NCBI GenBank assembly: GCA_964565775.1
Contig: CAZMGB010000008.1
Location: 79,673-143,672 of the forward strand
DNA: 64,000 bases
Direction: 5' to 3'
From: CAZMGB01 sp964565775
GTDB lineage: Bacteria > Chloroflexota > Dehalococcoidia > DSTF01 > JALHUB01
Both the position numbers and the translations under genes were made by a program. The notes under the pieces were generated by a model. The model was given only the letters and a program-made list of their open reading frames with translations, searched no databases and was not told where the DNA came from. Positions within the stretch are counted from its first letter, which is position 1, and every line of letters starts with the position of its first letter. This document shows positions 1-8,296 of the stretch, piece after piece.

Positions 1-411
1 CCGGGCGGGGTCGACCCCCGCGGACAGCAGCCAGCGGTAGGCAGCGGTGGAGTCCTCCACTGCGGCGGGGAACGGGTGCTCCGGGGCCAGCCGGTAGTCG
101 ATGGCGAGCGCCCTGGCGCCGGCCGCCCGCGATAGCCGCGAGATCATCTCGCGGTGAGTGTTTATCGAGCCGATGGTGTAGCCGCCGCCGTGCAGGTAGA
201 AGATAACCCGCTCGTCCTCCGCTCCCGGAGCGACGATCCACTCGCCGGGAACGCCGCCGGCGTCGACAGGCTCACGGCGCACGTCCGGCGGCACCGGGAA
301 CAGCACCGTCGTCTGTTCGAAGGCGGCACGCTGCTCCTCAAAGCTGACATCTGCAAAGAGCGGTCGGGACCTCAACGCGTCGGTAATGGTCTGGAGTTGC
401 TCGCTGGGCAT
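1..411 (-). CDS. Alpha/beta hydrolase, HSL (type IV lipase/esterase) family, 3' end outside window
   Basis: The gene starts at the ATG at 411 with AAAGGGGA upstream and runs off the left edge, leaving the first 137 codons. Residues near 60 read VIFYLHGGGYTIGS, the HGGG oxyanion-hole motif of the hormone-sensitive-lipase family, followed by LAIDYRLAPEHPFPAA, the second family signature. The GDSAG nucleophile region and the Asp/His of the triad lie beyond the edge and cannot be checked. The family hydrolyses short-chain esters in the cytoplasm; the substrate is unknown. It is co-directional with the SDR and crotonase genes that follow, which fits lipid or xenobiotic ester catabolism (inference). 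Confidence 0.85.
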   Translation of the reverse strand, partial: MPSEQLQTITDALRSRPLFADVSFEEQRAAFEQTTVLFPVPPDVRREPVDAGGVPGEWIVAPGAEDERVIFYLHGGGYTIGSINTHREMISRLSRAAGARALAIDYRLAPEHPFPAAVEDSTAAYRWLLSAGVDPAR

Positions 412-646
412 CGTTCTATCCGTCCCCTTTCACTGCTGGTGGCTGGCAGCTAGGCAATCATAAGCAATTGATGCGGCCACATCAACGTGGACGGCCCGCT
501 CCACCCGACCGCGTCCCTCCAACGCCCAGCCTGTGTGGCATGCGCTGGTTCGACAGAAGCGCTACGACCCGAACCCCGTCGCCTTTGTGTCCCTACGGGG
601 CTCTGTTGCGGCCGCACCCCGGCGCATCGCTCTGCGATCGCATGAC

Positions 647-1525
647 CTACTGCCCACTGCTGATCGCCTGTGCAAGCGCGCCCATGTCGAAGGTCGGATT
701 ACGCTCCGCCAGGATGTCCTCCATGCGGGTTCGCACGCCGTTCTTGATCTGGGGGTCCGGGAAGACGTAGAACTTCTCCTCTCTGATGGCGTTGAGGACG
801 TGCTCGGCGACCTCTTCGGGGCTCTGCCCCGATGCCAGGAGCTGGCGGAAGGTCTGCTCCAAGACGGCCATCCCGGGGGGCACCGCCGGGACCGCCGGGT
901 CGTTCAGGAGTGCGGCCGGCCGATTACGGTCGGAGTCCGCGATCCGCGTGTTGACCCACAGCGGACAGAGCACCGAGACCTTGATCTTGGCACCAGCCAG
1001 CGCCAGCTCATGGTGCATGATCTCCGATAAGGTCACGATACCGTGCTTGGTCACGTTGTAGATGGGTATCCCCGGGTTCGACAAGAGCCCCGCCGTGGAC
1101 GCAACGTTGACGATATGACCTTCCGTATCCTGGGCGAGCATGATCGGCACGAAGACGCGTATGCCATGAATCACACCCCAGAGATTCACGCCCAGGACCC
1201 ACTCCCAGTCGGCCACGGTGCGCTCCCACGACAGGCCGCCGACGGCGACGCCAGCGTTGTTGCAGACGATGTGCACCGCGCCGAAGGTGTCGATAGTCTT
1301 CCTGGCGAGCGCCTCTACGTCCCCGCCCTTCGAAACGTCGGTGGGCACGGCCAGCACCGTCGCCCCTTTCGCTTTCATCTCGCTTTCAGTCGTGGCCAGC
1401 GCCCCCCGCTCGATGTCAGCCAGCACCACCTTCATTCCCTCCGCCGCGAACCGCTCGGCCAGCCCCCGTCCGATGCCGCTGGCCGCCCCCGTGACGACGG
1501 CCACCTTGTCTCTGAACTCTTTCAC
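647..1525 (-). CDS. SDR-family NAD(P)-dependent oxidoreductase
   Basis: A 292-residue classical short-chain dehydrogenase. The Rossmann glycine motif TGAASGIGRG is at residues 12-21, NNAG is near 90, the catalytic Ser lies in NVASTAG and the Tyr/Lys pair in YNVTKHG. Length is slightly above the usual 250, the excess being a C-terminal tail (EEKFYVFPDPQIKNG onward). The tail is typical of SDRs annotated as acting on hydrophobic alcohols, but substrate cannot be told from sequence. It lies between esterase/hydrolase genes on the same strand. Confidence 0.9.
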   Translation of the reverse strand: MKEFRDKVAVVTGAASGIGRGLAERFAAEGMKVVLADIERGALATTESEMKAKGATVLAVPTDVSKGGDVEALARKTIDTFGAVHIVCNNAGVAVGGLSWERTVADWEWVLGVNLWGVIHGIRVFVPIMLAQDTEGHIVNVASTAGLLSNPGIPIYNVTKHGIVTLSEIMHHELALAGAKIKVSVLCPLWVNTRIADSDRNRPAALLNDPAVPAVPPGMAVLEQTFRQLLASGQSPEEVAEHVLNAIREEKFYVFPDPQIKNGVRTRMEDILAERNPTFDMGALAQAISSGQ

Positions 1526-1611
1526 GCTCGCACTCCTTTCGAGGTCGCCCGTTGCGTTGGGATATCTACCCGCCTGCCATAGCGACCGGCGGTGACGATG
1601 GCCAGCGCTAT

Positions 1612-1682
1612 CAGCGCCACAAGCAGGTCGGATGGCGCTTCTCCAGGAAGGCGCGCCGCGCCTCTTCGCGGCCGTAGCCGCC
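1612..1682 (-). pseudogene. Orphan crotonase C-terminal fragment
   Basis: Read on the minus strand, about 22 codons give EEARRAFLEKRHPTCLWR and a stop. This aligns with the end of the intact crotonase at 2645 (EEARRAFAEKRQPTYLGR and stop). No upstream part of a crotonase is attached: the alpha/beta hydrolase stop codon lies immediately 5'. It is therefore a relic of a second, diverged crotonase. Divergence at both DNA and protein level says it is not a recent copy. Confidence 0.6.
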
Positions 1683-1686
1683 GCGC

Positions 1687-2523
1687 CTATGTCTTGGGTA
1701 GCCCCTCGGAACCGTTCTCCCCTTGCAGGAAGGCGGCGACCATCTCCGTCATCTCGTCGGGGTGCTGCCGGAAATACTCTGCCTCCGGCGCCACGACGAG
1801 CCGCGAGCCGGCGATGGCCGCGTGCAGCTTCTCGGCGGAAGAGAGCGGGTGGATCGGGTCGTCCCGATGGCCGACGATGAGTGTCGGCGCTCTGATCTCG
1901 TGAAAACGCTCTTCGGGCAAGGCCGCCCCATCGAACAGACCGCGGATGGCGAGGACGACGGCACGAGGATGCTGAGAGAGGAGCCAGTCGCGCATCTGCT
2001 CGTACTCGTCGGGCTGGCCCTCCTTGAGAGCGGCCAGCACAGGGAGCTGCATCGCTGCCTCCACCGCTCGTTCCAGGCCCTGCGTCTCGATGAGTGTCGC
2101 GAAGGCGCCGAAGAGCTGCGCCGCCGGGCCTATGGTCTCCGCCAGGGGCGGCGGCGCCACCAGGACGAGCCGCTCCACCCGCTCCGGATGTGCCAGGGCG
2201 AAGGCGATGGCGACGCCAGCGCCCATCGATCCCCCGCCGATGTGTGCCCTCTCGATGCCCAGATGACAGAGAAGCCCGAAGAGATCTTGGGCATGCGCAG
2301 TCCAGGAGTAGTGCGCCTGGTCGTCGGTGAACCCGGAGGCACCGTGACCGCGAGCATCGTAGCTGACGACACGGAAGCCACGTTGCTTCAGACCCTCCAG
2401 CCCCACACTCAGCAGTTGCTGGCGGGCGATCGAGCCCATGAGTCCATGGCCCCAGACGAAGGTCTGCCCGCCGCCGAGCACCTGGTAGTGCATATCAAAG
2501 CCGTTGATTCTGGCAGTGGGCAT
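1687..2523 (-). CDS. Alpha/beta fold hydrolase
   Basis: 278 residues beginning MPTARINGFDMHYQV at the ATG at 2523. A longer open frame reaches 2766 but runs back into the crotonase gene, so the internal ATG is preferred even though its Shine-Dalgarno is weak. Motifs: oxyanion HGLMGS, nucleophile elbow GGSMGAG (Gly-x-Ser-x-Gly), an Asp near VGHRDDPIHP, and a likely distal catalytic acid/base region at the C-terminus. The usual terminal His is not obvious (AEYFRQHPDEM is the only candidate). A general hydrolase of the esterase or C-C hydrolase type; substrate unknown. Sandwiched between an intact crotonase and a crotonase relic. Confidence 0.8.
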   Translation of the reverse strand: MPTARINGFDMHYQVLGGGQTFVWGHGLMGSIARQQLLSVGLEGLKQRGFRVVSYDARGHGASGFTDDQAHYSWTAHAQDLFGLLCHLGIERAHIGGGSMGAGVAIAFALAHPERVERLVLVAPPPLAETIGPAAQLFGAFATLIETQGLERAVEAAMQLPVLAALKEGQPDEYEQMRDWLLSQHPRAVVLAIRGLFDGAALPEERFHEIRAPTLIVGHRDDPIHPLSSAEKLHAAIAGSRLVVAPEAEYFRQHPDEMTEMVAAFLQGENGSEGLPKT

Positions 2524-2644
2524 AGCGTTCGTGAAGTGAACTCGGCCCTTCGACGACTCCCCCTCAGCCGCGAACAGGCTCTGGTTGCCGGACAGCGCTG
2601 TTGCACCACCCCTCGTCGCCGGCGACGGCGGTGGCTCAGCACCA

Positions 2645-3454
2645 TCAGCGGCCCAGGTACGTCGGTTGGCGCTTCTCCGCGAAGGCGCGCCGCGCCTCTT
2701 CGCTGTCATGGCTGGCGCGACGGGCCAGGCCGCCCGCCTGTGTTTCATAATGCGCCGCGTCCGCAAAGCCCGTCTCCAATGCCCGCCGCACCGCGCGCTT
2801 GGTTGTGCGCACAGCGCCGGGCGGCAGCCGACAGATCTGTTCGGCGATGCCCCGCGCCGTCGGCAAGAGCTGGTCGGCGGGCACCAGCCGGTCGAGAAGC
2901 CCTATGCGGTAGGCCTCGTCCGCCTCCACGCGCCGGCTCGTGAGTGACAGGTCAAGGGCGCGCCCTACGCCCACGACGCGGGACAGGAGGAATGACATGC
3001 CGCCTTCCGGCGGCAGATTGCGTTCCTGATAGACGGTAATGAAGCGGCTGTTCTCGCAGCCGACACGGATGTCGCAGCAAAGCGCCAGCGAGAAGCCAGC
3101 GCCGGCAGCCACGCCATTGACGGCGGCGATCATCGGCTTGTCGACGCCATAGAGGGCGCTGCCCAGGCGGCTGATCCAGGAGCCCTCGTCCAGAAGCTGG
3201 TTCAGTTCGGGCGGCGGCGCCTCTTCGGCGGGCGGGCGTGCCTGTTGGACGTCCGCCCCGGCGCAGAAACCGCGGCCGGCGCCCGTCCACACGACCACCC
3301 ACACCGCATCGTCGTGCTGAATGCGATCGCAGAGCTCAAGAAGGTCGCGATGGTCCTGCTGGTCGATGGCGTTTAGCCGCTCCGGTTTGTTGAGCGTTGC
3401 CGTGGCTATGTGTGCTTTCTCGTCCACTTCGTAGGTGATGTGCTCGTATGGCAT
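2645..3454 (-). CDS. Enoyl-CoA hydratase/isomerase (crotonase) family protein
   Basis: 269 residues with the crotonase CoA-binding signature GRGFCAGADV near 63-72 and the oxyanion loop NGVAAGAGFSLALCCDI. The position of the first hydratase glutamate is Ser (GFSLA). The second active-site loop is LPPEGGMSFLLSR, with an acidic residue where PaaG-type isomerases carry Asp. That pattern suggests an enoyl-CoA isomerase or other crotonase rather than a classical hydratase. Cytosolic CoA-thioester metabolism. Its C-terminal tail EEARRAFAEKRQPTYLGR is mirrored by a fragment at 1612-1682. Confidence 0.88.
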   Translation of the reverse strand: MPYEHITYEVDEKAHIATATLNKPERLNAIDQQDHRDLLELCDRIQHDDAVWVVVWTGAGRGFCAGADVQQARPPAEEAPPPELNQLLDEGSWISRLGSALYGVDKPMIAAVNGVAAGAGFSLALCCDIRVGCENSRFITVYQERNLPPEGGMSFLLSRVVGVGRALDLSLTSRRVEADEAYRIGLLDRLVPADQLLPTARGIAEQICRLPPGAVRTTKRAVRRALETGFADAAHYETQAGGLARRASHDSEEARRAFAEKRQPTYLGR

Positions 3455-3531
3455 GCTCGGCCTCCTTCCGACGCGGAGTTCAAGATGGGGAAGAACCAGG
3501 GGTCTTCGCTTACGCTACGGTGGCGGCCCCG

Positions 3532-4884
3532 TCAGACGTTCTCTTGCCACCGCACCTCATACAGCCTCACCGGGTCCTCGAACCCACGCAGCGCCACGTC
3601 GCCCCGGTCCGAAAACAAGAACCCCTTGCCCGCCGCCAGCTCCCGTACGACGATTGGCACTACTATCTCGCCCGGTCCCGCGTGGTCGCATATGCGCCGA
3701 GCCAACTGCACCGCGGTGCCGAACAGGTCTTTCTCCTCGGCCACGGGTTCACCTGTATTCAGCCCGACGCGCACCCGCAGCGGCGAGTCAGCATGCGCCT
3801 CGACATGAACAGCCACCGCCCGCTGGATGGCGATGGCACACTCGATCGCCCCTGAAGCGGAGGGAAAGGACGCCATGATTCCGTCGCCGGTGTGCTTGAT
3901 CTCTCTTCCGCCATGGGCCTTCAGGGCATCGCGGACGATTGTGTTGTGGGTATGCAGCAGCTCCTGGGCTTTGGCGTCACCGAGGCGCTGGGTGAGGGTG
4001 GTGGAGGCCTCGATATCGGTGAAGAGGATGGTCACAAGGCCAGAGGGAGCCTCCGGTTCTGCGACCTCCTCACCCTCGCCCAGGAACTCCTCGATGGTCC
4101 GCACCACCGGCTCCGTGTCGCCCAGGTACGGCGCCATCGAGTCCCCTTCCAAGACTACCAAACGGGCTTCCGGTATGCGGGAGGCAAGGTCCCTGGCGAG
4201 GCTCACCTCAGGGAAGCGCAGTTGACGGCGATGAAGGACAAGGGTGGGCATCTTCAACTGCGGCAGGAGCTCCGTAACGTCGAACTTGTTGGTAGCCTCG
4301 AGGGCCGCCTGAGCGGCTTCCGGCGTCGTGCATTCTCGCATGTAGGCGGCGAACCGATGCGCCGCCTCGGCCTGCGACCAGCCGAGGAAGATGCCCGCCA
4401 CCGTCTCCGTGTACGTTTCCCAGTTCAGGTCTATGAACGCGCGCGCTGCCCGCACCTGCGCCGCCCCTGGTACGTCGGAGCCCCGTGCCCAGGAGCACCA
4501 CAGGATGAGGTGCGACACCCGCTCCGGGTGGCGGGCCGCGTACGCGATAGCCACCGGCCCCGAAACGTATAGCCCAAACAGAGCGAACTTCTCCAAGCCC
4601 AGTCGGTCAACCACCGCCTCCAGGTCCAGCACCAGGGCATCCAGTGAGTAGTCGGTCACATCACGCTGCGACAGCCCCGACCCCCTGCCGTCGTACCCGA
4701 CCAGCTTCCTTTTCTCAGCCAACCGCTCGTACCAATGCCGGGCGTCGGGCATCTGCCAACCCACCTGGATATGGCTCCACGGCACGATCGGCACCGACAC
4801 AAGGGGCGCCCCTTCGCCGAGCGTCCGGAAGGCGATGCTCACGCCGTCGGCCGTCCGCGCGTACTGGATGCCCGGCTCCATCAT
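3532..4884 (-). CDS. Alpha/beta-hydrolase - class III nucleotide cyclase fusion
   Basis: 450 residues in two domains. Residues about 1-265 are an alpha/beta hydrolase fold. Its nucleophile elbow reads FGLYVSGP where active relatives have G-x-S-x-G, so the catalytic Ser is replaced and the domain may be a ligand sensor. Residues about 275-448 are a class III adenylate/guanylate cyclase catalytic domain: LFTDIEAST carries the first metal-binding Asp, KHTGDGIMASF the second, and LFGTAVQLARRI the transition-state Arg region. The usual Asn there is Gln. The domain should make cAMP or cGMP, or be regulatory. Its start overlaps the stop of the upstream cyclase remnant (TGATG). Confidence 0.85.
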   Translation of the reverse strand: MMEPGIQYARTADGVSIAFRTLGEGAPLVSVPIVPWSHIQVGWQMPDARHWYERLAEKRKLVGYDGRGSGLSQRDVTDYSLDALVLDLEAVVDRLGLEKFALFGLYVSGPVAIAYAARHPERVSHLILWCSWARGSDVPGAAQVRAARAFIDLNWETYTETVAGIFLGWSQAEAAHRFAAYMRECTTPEAAQAALEATNKFDVTELLPQLKMPTLVLHRRQLRFPEVSLARDLASRIPEARLVVLEGDSMAPYLGDTEPVVRTIEEFLGEGEEVAEPEAPSGLVTILFTDIEASTTLTQRLGDAKAQELLHTHNTIVRDALKAHGGREIKHTGDGIMASFPSASGAIECAIAIQRAVAVHVEAHADSPLRVRVGLNTGEPVAEEKDLFGTAVQLARRICDHAGPGEIVVPIVVRELAAGKGFLFSDRGDVALRGFEDPVRLYEVRWQENV

Positions 4885-5312
4885 CCGCCTCCGGCGGACT
4901 CCCGCCAGCGAACCTCATACAGGCGCACCGGGTCCTCGAAGCCGCGCAGCACCGCGTCGCCCCTGTCCGAGAACAAGAAGCCCTTGCCAGCGGCGAGCTC
5001 TCTGACCACATTCGCCACCACGATCTCGCCACCCTCAGCTTTCGCCGCTATCCGCGCCGCCACGATCACCGCCTTCTCGAACAGGTCTCCGTTCTCAGCT
5101 ATCGGCTCTCCGGCGTTCAGCCCGATGCGGACCCGCACTTCGACAGGCTCAGTGTGCTCATCCTGAGCTTGTCGAAGGAGCCTCTCGTTGTGCTCAGCAA
5201 ACGCCCGCTGCATGGCGATGGCGCACTCCCGCGCTCCCGTCGTCGATAGACCCCACCGACTCGCGGGCAGGCTCGGGCGACCAACGACCCCGGCATGCCG
5301 GACGAGATACAC
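4881..5312 (-). pseudogene. Truncated class III nucleotide cyclase (C-terminal remnant of a paralogue)
   Basis: 143 codons. From ECAIAMQRAF onward it matches the C-terminal half of the cyclase in the downstream fusion gene, including GKGFLFSDRGD and GFEDPVRLYEVRW. The first ~28 residues are unrelated, and the part with both metal-binding Asp residues is missing, so no active cyclase can be made. A palindromic repeat (5138-5177) sits inside and is read in frame, adding a LLRQAQDEHTEPVEV stretch. Together with the N-terminal fragment at 5867-5908 this looks like the remains of a second hydrolase-cyclase gene. It could still encode a short expressed protein. Confidence 0.7.
5138..5177. repeat. 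REP-like palindrome with CTTCGAC...GTCGAAG ends
   Basis: Arms CTTCGACAGGCTCAG and CTGAGCTTGTCGAAG pair with a single mismatch around a 10-nt centre. The element lies inside a reading frame (the cyclase remnant) without breaking it. A half site, CCTGAGCTAGTCGAAGG, is at 24358-24374. Palindromes with this core are widespread in draft bacterial genomes. Confidence 0.75.
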
Positions 5313-5362
5313 TCACATGGCACATCCTGATGGCAAGGGCCACCTAGTCGCCTTTCTCGCAG

Positions 5363-5848
5363 CTACGGACCTTCTCCGGCCAGCCAGTGCACAAGGTCAT
5401 GCTCAGCGCGCCCGCCGCCCCTCGTCACGGCTTCGCGCGCCGCATCTGGTTCGATGCCAAGCGCGACGATTGCACAAGTGGCGACTGTCCCACAGCGGCC
5501 GAATCCGGCCGAACAATGCACCAGCAGACGCTCGCCCCGTCTCAGCGAATCTCCAAGCTGTCGTACCAGCGATAGGAACGCACGCCGGTCATCCGGCACC
5601 CCGAAATCAGGGATCGGGAAGCGCTGCACGAGACAGGGCAGATCACCCTGTCTCAGCGCGGCGGCGTAGTCCGGCGACTTCATGCGGATCTCGTCGTCAG
5701 GCGTGAGACAGACTACACGGTCGATCCCCAGTTCTCGCATGTCCCGAACCGCCTGTTCCACCGGCCCGTCCCGCCCGGGCATCGATGACAGGAACAGAGC
5801 GCCCGGGACCTCCTCGGGCAGCACGACCTGTCTAAGTATCTCGGCCAA
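5363..5848 (-). CDS. Dual-specificity / tyrosine phosphatase family protein
   Basis: 161 residues with the cysteine-phosphatase signature LLVHCSAGFGRCGT near 109-122 (Cys-x5-Arg, then Ser/Thr-like position occupied by Cys-Gly-Thr). The general-acid loop is probably IPDFGVPDD (residues ~78-86). Fold size and motif fit cytosolic dual-specificity phosphatases, which remove phosphate from Tyr/Ser/Thr or small molecules. The gene lies between two fragments of a decayed hydrolase-cyclase paralogue (5867-5908 and 4881-5312), so it was probably inserted there. Confidence 0.85.
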   Translation of the reverse strand: MAEILRQVVLPEEVPGALFLSSMPGRDGPVEQAVRDMRELGIDRVVCLTPDDEIRMKSPDYAAALRQGDLPCLVQRFPIPDFGVPDDRRAFLSLVRQLGDSLRRGERLLVHCSAGFGRCGTVATCAIVALGIEPDAAREAVTRGGGRAEHDLVHWLAGEGP

Positions 5849-5866
5849 TGGCGGGACCCCTTCGGT

Positions 5867-5908
5867 TCATCCGGCGGCCGTCATGGCGTACTGGATGCGC
5901 GGCTCCAT
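5867..5908 (-). pseudogene. N-terminal relic of hydrolase-cyclase paralogue
   Basis: Thirteen codons, MEPRIQYAMTAAG then stop, align with the start of the intact fusion protein (MMEPGIQYARTADG). The relic lies just upstream of the phosphatase gene on the same strand. It is too short to be a functional peptide unless it acts as a leader. Confidence 0.5.
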
Positions 5909-6043
5909 CGTGGGGATATCTTACACTAAATCAGGGAGGCTCCGGGTCCGTTTGGCAACCGACCAGCCCACGTGGAGGGCCGAAGCCCTCCGCTACGCCG
6001 GCCCCGGTCGCCGACCTCCGACTTCCAGCCTCTATCTTCCGGA

Positions 6044-6946
6044 CTACCGCCAGCCGCCGAACTTGATGTAGGTGCCCACGTTCTCGGCCCGCGCCCTTCG
6101 CACCTCAGCCTCGTCCAGGGGCCGCGAATAGCTCAAGCCCGAGCCGGTGACCGTGAATCCGAGCTTGCGGTAGACGTGCAGGGCAGGCGCGTTGTCGGAG
6201 CGGACGTGGAGGCGGGCGCGCCGCAGGCCCTCTCGTGCGACCCAGGCGAGCGCCCATCGCATGAGGGCTGAGCCGAGGCCGCGCCTCTGGCGATCTGGAT
6301 GCACGGCAAGGTCGTCGACGTAGCCGGTGGCGGGCGGCTGCTTGACGAGTCGCAGCACAGCGACGACCTCCCCCTTAGACGCTAGCACGCCCTGCATGGA
6401 ATCGGCGGTGGCGATGAATTCGCGGGCCAGGGCAGCAGGTGCCGGCGCCTCGCCGTAAGCGGCCTCACTCACCTCGATGAACGCGTCGACGTCGTCCTCG
6501 ACCAGCGACCGCAGGTGGTAGCCCCGCGGCAAGCGCGGCGGCGCATCCCGAGACACCTCGACCAGAAGCATCTCGAACCACTCCTCGCGCAGGTGAAAGC
6601 CGCAGCCGGAGAGCACCGGCTCGATGAACGGCCGGTTGGGGAGGTCCGTAAACCCCAGCTCGATACGACGGAGCACGTCCTCGCCCTGAGCCGCGCCCGC
6701 GACCTGCTCGAGGAGGCCCGGAAAGCCGCTGCGGAACGCCTCCAGGCTCGCGAAGCCGTAGTGGGCGTTCAGGCCGTCCACGCGCGGCAGCAGCGCCAAC
6801 ACGCCGCTCTCATCGGACGCGACGAGGTGGGGCTTCTCCCGCTCGAGCCGCCGGCAGTCGGCCTCCCATATCTCGAAGCCGCGCACCGGGCTTTTCGTTA
6901 GCCGCTCGAAGAGGCTCCCCTTCCGGGGCGTCTCCAGCCGACGCAT
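6044..6946 (-). CDS. GNAT-family N-acetyltransferase
   Basis: 300 residues from the ATG at 6946; a start at 6991 inside dapF is possible. The C-terminal half holds the GNAT core: VVAVLRLVKQP, then YVDDLAVHPDRQRRGLGSALM (acetyl-CoA pyrophosphate loop R-R-G-L-G-S) and NAPALHVYRKLGF, the typical last strand/helix. The N-terminal ~150 residues form a second, less conserved lobe. The acceptor is unknown. The gene follows dapF with AAGGAG directly at the junction, so translation may be coupled. Confidence 0.85.
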   Translation of the reverse strand: MRRLETPRKGSLFERLTKSPVRGFEIWEADCRRLEREKPHLVASDESGVLALLPRVDGLNAHYGFASLEAFRSGFPGLLEQVAGAAQGEDVLRRIELGFTDLPNRPFIEPVLSGCGFHLREEWFEMLLVEVSRDAPPRLPRGYHLRSLVEDDVDAFIEVSEAAYGEAPAPAALAREFIATADSMQGVLASKGEVVAVLRLVKQPPATGYVDDLAVHPDRQRRGLGSALMRWALAWVAREGLRRARLHVRSDNAPALHVYRKLGFTVTGSGLSYSRPLDEAEVRRARAENVGTYIKFGGWR

Positions 6947-6951
6947 CTCCT

Positions 6952-7818
6952 TCACGACCCGCCTCCCCCAGCGGATGCTGCGTCGGGCCACTCACCCGTG
7001 AACACCTCGACCGCCGGCCCCGACAGATACACCTCACCGCTGCCGTCCCACTCTATGGTCAGCGTACCGCCCGGCAGCTTTATGTTAACTGAATCGTCCA
7101 CCATGCCCTGGATCTGCGCGGCCACCATCGCCGCGCTCGCGCCCGACCCGCAGGCCAGGGTGACCCCGGCGCCCCGCTCCCACACCCGCACCTCCATCGA
7201 CTCGCGGCTCAGGACGCGCGCCACCTCGAAGTTGACGCGCTGCGGGAACAGGGGATGGCGCTCCACCTTCGGGCCCACCTCTTCGAGCGGATAGCGGCTC
7301 ACCGGCTGGGCGTAGAAGTGGACGGCGTGGGGATTGCCCATCGAAAGGCATGTAACCGCCACAGTCTGCCCATCGACCTTCAGCGATAGGTTCCTCACCG
7401 GCGACTCCATGTCCGCCAGCACGGGTATCTCCGCCGGTGCGAATCTGGGCGCGCCCATGCTGGTGCGCACCCGCTCGACCCTCCCCTCGCTTCCCGACAC
7501 CTCCGCTGTCAGCAGTCCGGCGAGCGTATCGACGGTGAGGCGGCCGTCGCGGGCCGGCGCCAGCCGTCGCTCGACGGCGTACTTCGCGAAGCAGCGGATG
7601 CCATTGCCGCACATCTCGGCCTCGGAGCCGTCGGGGTTGAACATGCGCATGCGCAGGTCGGCGCGCTCGGAGGGCAACACCAGGATGAGGCCGTCGGCAC
7701 CGACGCCGAAGTGGCGGTCGCACATGGCGACGGCAAGCTTCGACCAGTCGTCGCCCCGCGTTCCGGGCTCGACGACAACGAAGTCGTTGCCGATGCCGTG
7801 CATCTTGGTGAAGTTCAT
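6952..7818 (-). CDS. dapF: Diaminopimelate epimerase
   Basis: 288 residues, full length. Converts LL- to meso-diaminopimelate for lysine and peptidoglycan synthesis in the cytoplasm. The N-terminal KMHGIGNDFVVVE, the first catalytic Cys in EMCGNGIRCFAKY, the substrate-binding MGNPHAVHF and the second Cys in LACGSGASA are all present. The usual ACGTG is ACGSG here, a conservative change. Genes run miaA-DinB-dapF-GNAT on one strand with 1-2 nt gaps or overlaps, so they are probably co-transcribed. Confidence 0.96.
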   Translation of the reverse strand: MNFTKMHGIGNDFVVVEPGTRGDDWSKLAVAMCDRHFGVGADGLILVLPSERADLRMRMFNPDGSEAEMCGNGIRCFAKYAVERRLAPARDGRLTVDTLAGLLTAEVSGSEGRVERVRTSMGAPRFAPAEIPVLADMESPVRNLSLKVDGQTVAVTCLSMGNPHAVHFYAQPVSRYPLEEVGPKVERHPLFPQRVNFEVARVLSRESMEVRVWERGAGVTLACGSGASAAMVAAQIQGMVDDSVNIKLPGGTLTIEWDGSGEVYLSGPAVEVFTGEWPDAASAGGGGS

Positions 7819-7819
7819 C

Positions 7820-8296
7820 TCAAGACTGCGCGAGCGCCAGATCCCGCGTGATCTGGATCTGCCCCAGGTGGATGGAGGCGTGCTCGACCACGTGCACGAG
7901 GGCCTCTCGCACCGAGATCTCGTGCGGCTCCCCCTCTCCCCAAAGCGTCTTCTGGGGCACCAGGCGGCGGTCTAGCTCCGACGGCGAGAGCGCCGCCAGC
8001 GCCGCATCGATCTCACCCGAAAGACCGCGGGCGCTGGCCACCAGATCGGCAGCGTCGCGGCCCGAGGCCCGGAACTCGGCCGGCCGGTCACGCTCGACGG
8101 GCTGGCCGCAGGCGATGCCCAGCACCCAGGCGCGCGCATTGCCGAAAGTGTGAGCGGCGATGACGTAGGCGCTGTTCGCCCCGTTGACGGGCGGCCGCCA
8201 GTTGAGCTGGGCCTGGTTCAGACCCTCCAGGCAGGCGCAGATGCTTTGCAGGAGCAACCGTATCTGGCGGCCGTAGGTGTCGATCTCAGCGTTCAT
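7820..8296 (-). CDS. DinB-family protein
   Basis: 158 residues of the DinB/YfiT four-helix-bundle type. The metal-ligand histidines can be read as H in YVIAAHTFGNARAW (helix 2) and H in LVHVVEHASIHLGQIQ (last helix). These folds are metal-dependent, often thiol-transferase-like, with few known functions. The start overlaps the end of miaA, so translation is coupled. A second, unrelated-in-detail DinB protein is at 54231. Confidence 0.8.
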   Translation of the reverse strand: MNAEIDTYGRQIRLLLQSICACLEGLNQAQLNWRPPVNGANSAYVIAAHTFGNARAWVLGIACGQPVERDRPAEFRASGRDAADLVASARGLSGEIDAALAALSPSELDRRLVPQKTLWGEGEPHEISVREALVHVVEHASIHLGQIQITRDLALAQS

